This document shows, piece after piece, positions 59,973-64,000 of a stretch of 64,000 nt of DNA. Below the pieces are notes generated by a model. It had not been told where the DNA came from. It saw only the letters and a program-made list of their open reading frames with translations, and did not search any database. The stretch lies in the NCBI GenBank assembly GCA_038212325.1, contig JBBQUQ010000004.1, forward strand, positions 1 through 64,000. The letters are read 5' to 3'. Both the position numbers and the translations under genes were made by a program. The first letter of the stretch is position 1, and every line of letters begins with the position of its first letter. This DNA comes from CAIVAT01 sp038212325 (GTDB lineage: Bacteria > Bacteroidota > Bacteroidia > Bacteroidales > FEN-979).

Positions 59973-61793
59973 ATGAAAAGATTTTTCAAAATTCTGCGTT
60001 ATGCAGGCCCTTACTGGGTTTATGCCATGCTTAACGTGGTGTTCAACATCCTTTCGGTTCTCTTTTCGCTGGTCCAGTTCACCCTGTTTATCCCGGTGTT
60101 GCAGATGCTCTTCCACAGCATGGAAATTCCGGATTCGGCCCCCCCGATGCGCATGGAGATCAATGCGATCAAGGACAATTTCTACTATTATTGCGGACAG
60201 CTGCTCGAACGGTACGGCAACGAGAAAATACTGATCTATATCTGCATCACCATCGTCACGCTTTTTTTCCTGAAAAACCTCTTCAGGTACCTTGCCATGT
60301 ATTTCCTCGCAGTGGTGCGCAACGGCGTGGTGAAGGACCTGCGCAACGACCTTTACCTTAAAATCCTGATCCTTCCGTTGTCGTTCTTCAACGAAAAACG
60401 CAAGGGCGACATCATCGCCCGCATGACCACCGATGTGCAGGAGGTGGAATGGTCGATCATGAGCTCGCTGGAAATGGCCTTCCGCGACCCGATCACGATG
60501 ATCACCTACATCATCACCCTGTTCGTCATCAGTCCGTCGCTCACCGTATTTGTACTCGTTTTGCTCCCTGTCAGCGGGTTCATCATCGGCCGCATCGGCA
60601 AAAGCCTCAAGCGCACCTCCGACAAAGGGCAGTACAAAATGGGCGTACTGCTTTCGATGATCGAAGAGACGATCTCGGGGCTGCGCATCATCAAGGCGTT
60701 CAATGCCATCGGGTTTGCCGACAAACGCTTCAGGCAGACCAATCATGAGTATAACCGCCTGATGATCAGACTATACCGGAAGCGAGATCTCGCTTCGCCG
60801 CTCAGCGAATTCCTCAGCGCCTGCGTGGTGAGCATCGTGCTGTGGTATGGCGGAAAACTTGTATTCACCCCCGGGAATTTTCTCGATGCCGCCGCATTCC
60901 TGGTCTACCTGGGGATATTCTCCCAGCTCATGCCTCCTGCCAAGGCCATTACCCAGGCGTTTTACAACATACAGAAGGGGGCCGCATCTGTCGACCGCAT
61001 CGAACAGGTGCTGGCCGAGCCCGAAGTGATCGAGGAGAAACCCGATGCCATCAGCAAAAAGGAGTTCCATGCCGAAATCGAATACCGGAATGTCGGTTTC
61101 TCCTACGCGCACGAACCGGTGCTCAATAACATCTGCCTGGCGATCCCCAAGGGGCGCACCATCGCGGTGGTAGGCCCGTCGGGCGGGGGTAAGTCGACCA
61201 TGGTCGACCTGCTGCCGCGCTTTTACGACTGCGTGGAGGGAGGCATTTTTATCGATGGCACCGACATCCGCGACCTCATGATCAATGACCTGCGAGGCCT
61301 GATGGGGATCGTATCGCAGGAGACCATCCTGTTCAACGACACAGTTTTCAGCAACATCGCCTTCGGCATGGAAAACGTGAGCGAACCCGACGTTGTGGCT
61401 GCAGCCAAGGTTGCCAACGCCCATGAATTCATCGAAAAAATGGCCCAGGGATATGCCACCAACATCGGCGACCGGGGTATCAAGCTTTCAGGCGGTCAGC
61501 GCCAGCGGCTTAGTATCGCCCGTGCCGTGCTTAGAAACCCGCCGATCCTGATCCTCGACGAGGCCACCTCGGCGCTCGACACCGAATCGGAGCGGCTCGT
61601 CCAGCAGGCCCTCGAAAACCTGATGCGCAACCGTACCTCGGTGGTCATCGCCCACCGCTTGTCGACCATCCAGTTTGCCGACGAGATCATCGTGCTGCAA
61701 AGCGGAGTGCTGGTTGAGCGGGGCACGCATAACGACCTGCTGGAAAGGAACGGGGTGTACAGGAAATTGTATGATTTGCAGTCGTTTGTGTAA
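59973..61793 (+). CDS. MsbA-like ABC exporter
   Basis: The 606-residue half-transporter has six helices over residues 1-330 and an ATPase domain with Walker A GPSGGGKST, Q-loop VSQETILF, signature LSGGQRQRLS, Walker B ILILDEATS and H-loop AHRLST. It resembles lipid A/lipid flippases of the MsbA group, forming a homodimer that flips lipids or exports a hydrophobic compound. Substrate specificity is an inference from overall similarity. It is divergent from the acyl-CoA carboxylase operon. Confidence 0.88.
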   Translation: MKRFFKILRYAGPYWVYAMLNVVFNILSVLFSLVQFTLFIPVLQMLFHSMEIPDSAPPMRMEINAIKDNFYYYCGQLLERYGNEKILIYICITIVTLFFLKNLFRYLAMYFLAVVRNGVVKDLRNDLYLKILILPLSFFNEKRKGDIIARMTTDVQEVEWSIMSSLEMAFRDPITMITYIITLFVISPSLTVFVLVLLPVSGFIIGRIGKSLKRTSDKGQYKMGVLLSMIEETISGLRIIKAFNAIGFADKRFRQTNHEYNRLMIRLYRKRDLASPLSEFLSACVVSIVLWYGGKLVFTPGNFLDAAAFLVYLGIFSQLMPPAKAITQAFYNIQKGAASVDRIEQVLAEPEVIEEKPDAISKKEFHAEIEYRNVGFSYAHEPVLNNICLAIPKGRTIAVVGPSGGGKSTMVDLLPRFYDCVEGGIFIDGTDIRDLMINDLRGLMGIVSQETILFNDTVFSNIAFGMENVSEPDVVAAAKVANAHEFIEKMAQGYATNIGDRGIKLSGGQRQRLSIARAVLRNPPILILDEATSALDTESERLVQQALENLMRNRTSVVIAHRLSTIQFADEIIVLQSGVLVERGTHNDLLERNGVYRKLYDLQSFV

Positions 61794-61808
61794 ATTGTTT
61801 ACATCGGG

Positions 61809-61827
61809 GCTGTCCATTTGGGACAGC
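61809..61827. terminator. Weak hairpin after the ABC exporter gene
   Basis: GCTGTCC (61809-61815) pairs with GGACAGC (61821-61827) around an ATTTG loop, 15 bp after the exporter stop. No T-tract follows, so termination is uncertain. Confidence 0.3.
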
Positions 61828-61890
61828 ATATGCGAAGAAAGAGCATTGCAATTGAAAATCATATCCCGCAGGGACTAAACAGCAGATCTT

Positions 61891-62820
61891 ATGAGCGAAA
61901 AAACAAAAGGACGATCCATATTATTGTGCGTGTACCTCGTTGCACTCAGCGCCGGCGCCCTGGCATCCACACTTTCAGGGCTGAATATTCTCATGGCTTC
62001 GGCGGTGGCTGTCGCAGCAACGGTAGCAGTGATTTTCACCGGAAGCATCTTATTCAACAACTCGAGCGTGTTCGACCCTTACTGGAGTGTGGCGCCCCCG
62101 CTGATGGTGATTTTTTATATTGCCGGCATCCTTCAGTTAGACGACCGCATGCGGAACGCCTCATCAGGAATCATGGAATTTTTGCTTCATTCGCCCAGGA
62201 TCAGCGTGATCCTGCTCCTTACCTTCGCCTATGCTGCCCGCCTTACCTGGAACTTCCTGCGCGGCTGGCCGGGAATGAAGCATGAGGACTGGCGCTACAC
62301 CGATTTTCGCGCCAGCACCGGCAAGGCCTACTGGCTCGTGAGTGTGGGGGGCATTCATTTGTTCCCGGCACTCATGGTTTTCGGCGGAACCCTGCCGATG
62401 TGGGTGGTGGTGGTCTATGGGTACCGGCCAACCAACCTGCTCGACCTCGCTGCCATCCTGGTAACCGGTTACGCCATCCTGCTGGAGGCCGCAGCCGACA
62501 AGCAGCTCCGGAAATTCGTGGCCGGCAACCCGGAGGCCGGCAAAACCATGGACAAGGGCCTGTGGTCGCTGTCGCGGCACCCGAACTACCTGGGCGAGAT
62601 CCTCTTTTGGTGGGGGCTTTACCTCTTCGCACTGGCTGCAAATCCAGGCTATTGGTGGGTTATCATCGGCCCGCTGGCCATCACCGTGATGTTCATCTTT
62701 GCCAGCATCCCGATGATCGAAAAACGAATGCTGAAACGCCGCAGCGACTACGAAAACTACCGGAAGCACGTCAGCATGCTGATTCCTTGGAAGAAACTGA
62801 GAAATTGGGAAAACGTTTAG
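61891..62820 (+). CDS. DUF1295 / steroid 5-alpha-reductase-like membrane protein
   Basis: This 309-residue protein has about seven helices and the DUF1295 hallmarks: FDPYWSVAPPLMV, RLTWNFLRGWPGMKHEDWRY, and LWSLSRHPNYLGEILFWWGLYLF near the C-terminus, the isoprenylcysteine methyltransferase/steroid-reductase-like motif. It then has MIEKRMLKRRSDYENYRKH. The family is assumed to reduce or modify a lipid substrate with NADPH, but the substrate is unknown in bacteria. It starts 97 bp after the ABC exporter gene. Confidence 0.85.
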   Translation: MSEKTKGRSILLCVYLVALSAGALASTLSGLNILMASAVAVAATVAVIFTGSILFNNSSVFDPYWSVAPPLMVIFYIAGILQLDDRMRNASSGIMEFLLHSPRISVILLLTFAYAARLTWNFLRGWPGMKHEDWRYTDFRASTGKAYWLVSVGGIHLFPALMVFGGTLPMWVVVVYGYRPTNLLDLAAILVTGYAILLEAAADKQLRKFVAGNPEAGKTMDKGLWSLSRHPNYLGEILFWWGLYLFALAANPGYWWVIIGPLAITVMFIFASIPMIEKRMLKRRSDYENYRKHVSMLIPWKKLRNWENV

Positions 62821-62834
62821 TCACCCGTCACCCA

Positions 62835-63683
62835 CTATATCTCCGCCATCCGTATCATCACCGCCTCCAGCTTTTTCTTCATCAGCTTCACCCGGCAGTC
62901 GTAGTTGTTGACGATGAGGGAGAAGATGAGTTTCCGGCCTGTAACGGTGGAGACGTACCCTGCAAAGCTTTTCACGTTGCCGATGGTGCCTGTTTTGGCA
63001 TGCACCCGTCCTTCGGCTGCGCTGCCTTTCATAGCCTTGTGGAGCGTGCCGGTGATCCCGGCCAGCGGGAGTGACTCGTAGAATTCGCGGAAATAGGGAG
63101 AGGTGCGCATGACGTAGAGGGCATCGACCAGCTGTTTGGGTGAGATGGCGTTGTTGCGCGACAGTCCGTTGCCATCGTAAAAGAACATCCCTTCCGTGTC
63201 GACTCCTTTGGTGGTCCAGAAATCGAGGATGGCCCTGGCGCCGGCATCGGTGGTGGCGGAGTTGTATACTTTCCCGCCGATCCTGCGCAGCAGTTTCGAC
63301 GACCGCCAGTTCACACTCATCTGGTTGGTGATGGTAACCTCGGGAATGACCGGCTTGCCGAAGTACTCCAGTGCGGCGCCCGTGACGAAGATCTTCAGCG
63401 TAGAGGCGGGGATCATGAGATTCTTTGCATGGTAGTCGGCCACGATCACCGGATCTTTGGCTGTAACGTCGACCACCATGTATCCCAGGGAGGCATTTTG
63501 CAGCAAGGGATCTTTTTGTAGCAGCTGCAGCACCTGTACGATGGAGTCATAGCCCGGGTGGGTCGCCTTGTGTTCCGCCACCGGAAGGCCTTTGTGCGCG
63601 GCAGATCCCGGATGGTCGCTGCTGCAGGAGACCAGCAACTGCAACAGGATCAGCATCGATATGAAGGCTCTTTTGGCAGGCAT
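62835..63683 (-). CDS. Compact PBP4-type D-Ala-D-Ala carboxypeptidase lipoprotein
   Basis: ATG 63683 gives 282 residues. The only upstream in-frame start (63707) is a TTG that overlaps a -7-like box. A lipoprotein signal ends in LLVSC (C20). The S13 penicillin-binding motifs are all present: S94-x2-K97 (ASTLKI), S175-R-N177 (GLSRNN) and K230-T-G (AKTGTI). Only 81 residues separate SxxK from SxN, whereas E. coli PBP4 has over 240, so the inserted domains II and III are missing. It would trim or cut peptidoglycan peptides in the periplasm, anchored to a membrane. It is convergent with the DUF1295 gene, 14 bp apart. Confidence 0.85.
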   Translation of the reverse strand: MPAKRAFISMLILLQLLVSCSSDHPGSAAHKGLPVAEHKATHPGYDSIVQVLQLLQKDPLLQNASLGYMVVDVTAKDPVIVADYHAKNLMIPASTLKIFVTGAALEYFGKPVIPEVTITNQMSVNWRSSKLLRRIGGKVYNSATTDAGARAILDFWTTKGVDTEGMFFYDGNGLSRNNAISPKQLVDALYVMRTSPYFREFYESLPLAGITGTLHKAMKGSAAEGRVHAKTGTIGNVKSFAGYVSTVTGRKLIFSLIVNNYDCRVKLMKKKLEAVMIRMAEI

Positions 63684-63704
63684 CAGTTTGGTGGGATTTT
63701 TTTT

Positions 63705-63712
63705 CAAAGATC
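63705..63712 (-). promoter_or_regulatory. Variant -7 box for the compact PBP4-type gene
   Basis: GATCTTTG on the minus strand differs from TAnnTTTG at the first base and lies 21 bp before ATG 63683. Confidence 0.35.
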
Positions 63713-63818
63713 GGAAAAAAAATTGAAGATGCTCAATTTAATGCCGCATTTGGCTGCATTTGTCCAGATTTTGTTCGTGCTTAATGCTTGTTATATTAAT
63801 GTCTGATGCTGAAAATCG

Positions 63819-63995
63819 ATGTTTTCACTAATGTCTGTCCAATGTCTGTCGTATGACTTGGTGAAGAACGCCAAAAGCAGTTTCACCATTGAGGCGAAGG
63901 AGATTGGCAACGTTTTCGGAAATGTGATCCTCAAGAACCTGAGAACCGATGCCACGCAGATCAGCCTGAATGCAGCACCGGGCAATGACTGGTAA
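63819..63995 (+). CDS. Small ORF of unknown nature, possibly a gene remnant
   Basis: A 58-codon frame begins at ATG 63819 (alternative ATG 63831) and ends TAA 63993-63995. From about codon 13 its codon use looks like neighbouring genes (LVKNAKSSFTIEAKEIG, then NVFGNVILKNLRTDA), and it ends LNAAPGNDW. The first codons fall in short direct repeats of AATGTCTG (63798, 63829, 63840). I do not recognise the protein. It could be a genuine small gene, the remnant of a longer one, or chance. The rest of the 63708-64000 region shows nothing else. Confidence 0.3.
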   Translation: MFSLMSVQCLSYDLVKNAKSSFTIEAKEIGNVFGNVILKNLRTDATQISLNAAPGNDW

Positions 63996-64000
63996 AGGTG

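Noticed and set aside
1..64000. tRNA, rRNA, IS elements, prophage or restriction/defence islands
   Set aside because: I looked through the intergenic spaces on both strands and saw no cloverleaf-like, rRNA, transposase or phage sequences; a covariance-model search would settle small RNAs.

Overview
The window looks like a chromosomal segment of an anaerobic or microaerophilic member of the Bacteroidota (Bacteroidales-like). Evidence: C-terminal type IX secretion (T9SS) sorting domains on three proteins, gldF/gldG, a TonB-dependent receptor with an N-terminal carboxypeptidase-regulatory domain, a PID-CTERM-like small protein, and repeated TAnnTTTG promoter -7 boxes a short distance before starts. 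A rubrerythrin-like protein and a soluble NuoE/NuoF/NuoG-type flavo-iron-sulphur complex suggest anaerobic redox metabolism. No tRNA, rRNA, CRISPR array, IS element or prophage was recognised.

Layout. 1-2.6 kb: 3' end of a large secreted surface protein, a tiny PID-CTERM-like protein and a PepSY-like periplasmic protein. 2.6-9.5 kb: two divergent TMTC-like GT-C/TPR membrane proteins and a YfhO-type membrane protein. 9.5-17 kb: a tightly packed nucleotide-sugar cluster (oxidoreductase, two hexapeptide acetyltransferases, three DegT-type aminotransferases, an SDR epimerase, a GT2). 17-28 kb: a minus-strand run from a lone receiver-domain protein, through a 1291-residue GAF-like/receiver/PPDK_N protein, to NuoE, NuoF and a 1231-residue NuoG-GltD-MopB fusion, ending in a rubrerythrin-like gene. 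NADP-type gdhA faces it. 29.8-34.6 kb: flippase, DUF4340 protein, GldG, GldF. 34.8-42.1 kb: housekeeping genes (SAM hydrolase, phoH, purC, S1/P1 nuclease, transglutaminase-like, udp, cinA, rpmB). 42.2-45.3 kb: a carboxypeptidase-regulatory-like protein and a TonB receptor broken by one in-frame stop. 45.4-55.6 kb: a minus-strand chain (M20 amidohydrolase, TPR protein, rsmA, TMTC-like protein), preceded by a T9SS papain-fold protein. 55.7-64 kb: a cytochrome-c-like lipoprotein, a three-gene acyl-CoA carboxylase, an MsbA-type ABC exporter, a DUF1295 protein and a very compact PBP4-type DD-peptidase.

Most interesting signals. (i) The 17-28 kb run could be one functional unit: a signalling/ATP-grasp protein linked to an NAD(H)/NADP(H)/ferredoxin flavo-complex resembling electron-bifurcating transhydrogenases, beside an NADPH-dependent glutamate dehydrogenase. 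The molybdopterin domain of the fusion keeps its [4Fe-4S] cysteines but has no Cys or Sec where formate dehydrogenases carry the catalytic residue. (ii) Short tandem repeats occupy many gene junctions: an 8-bp ATGGTGAA-type repeat at four loci, always in the same orientation; 7-bp TTACGAR-type arrays around the nuo genes; GC-rich palindromic elements 10 kb apart; and a 15-bp in-frame repeat at a gene start.
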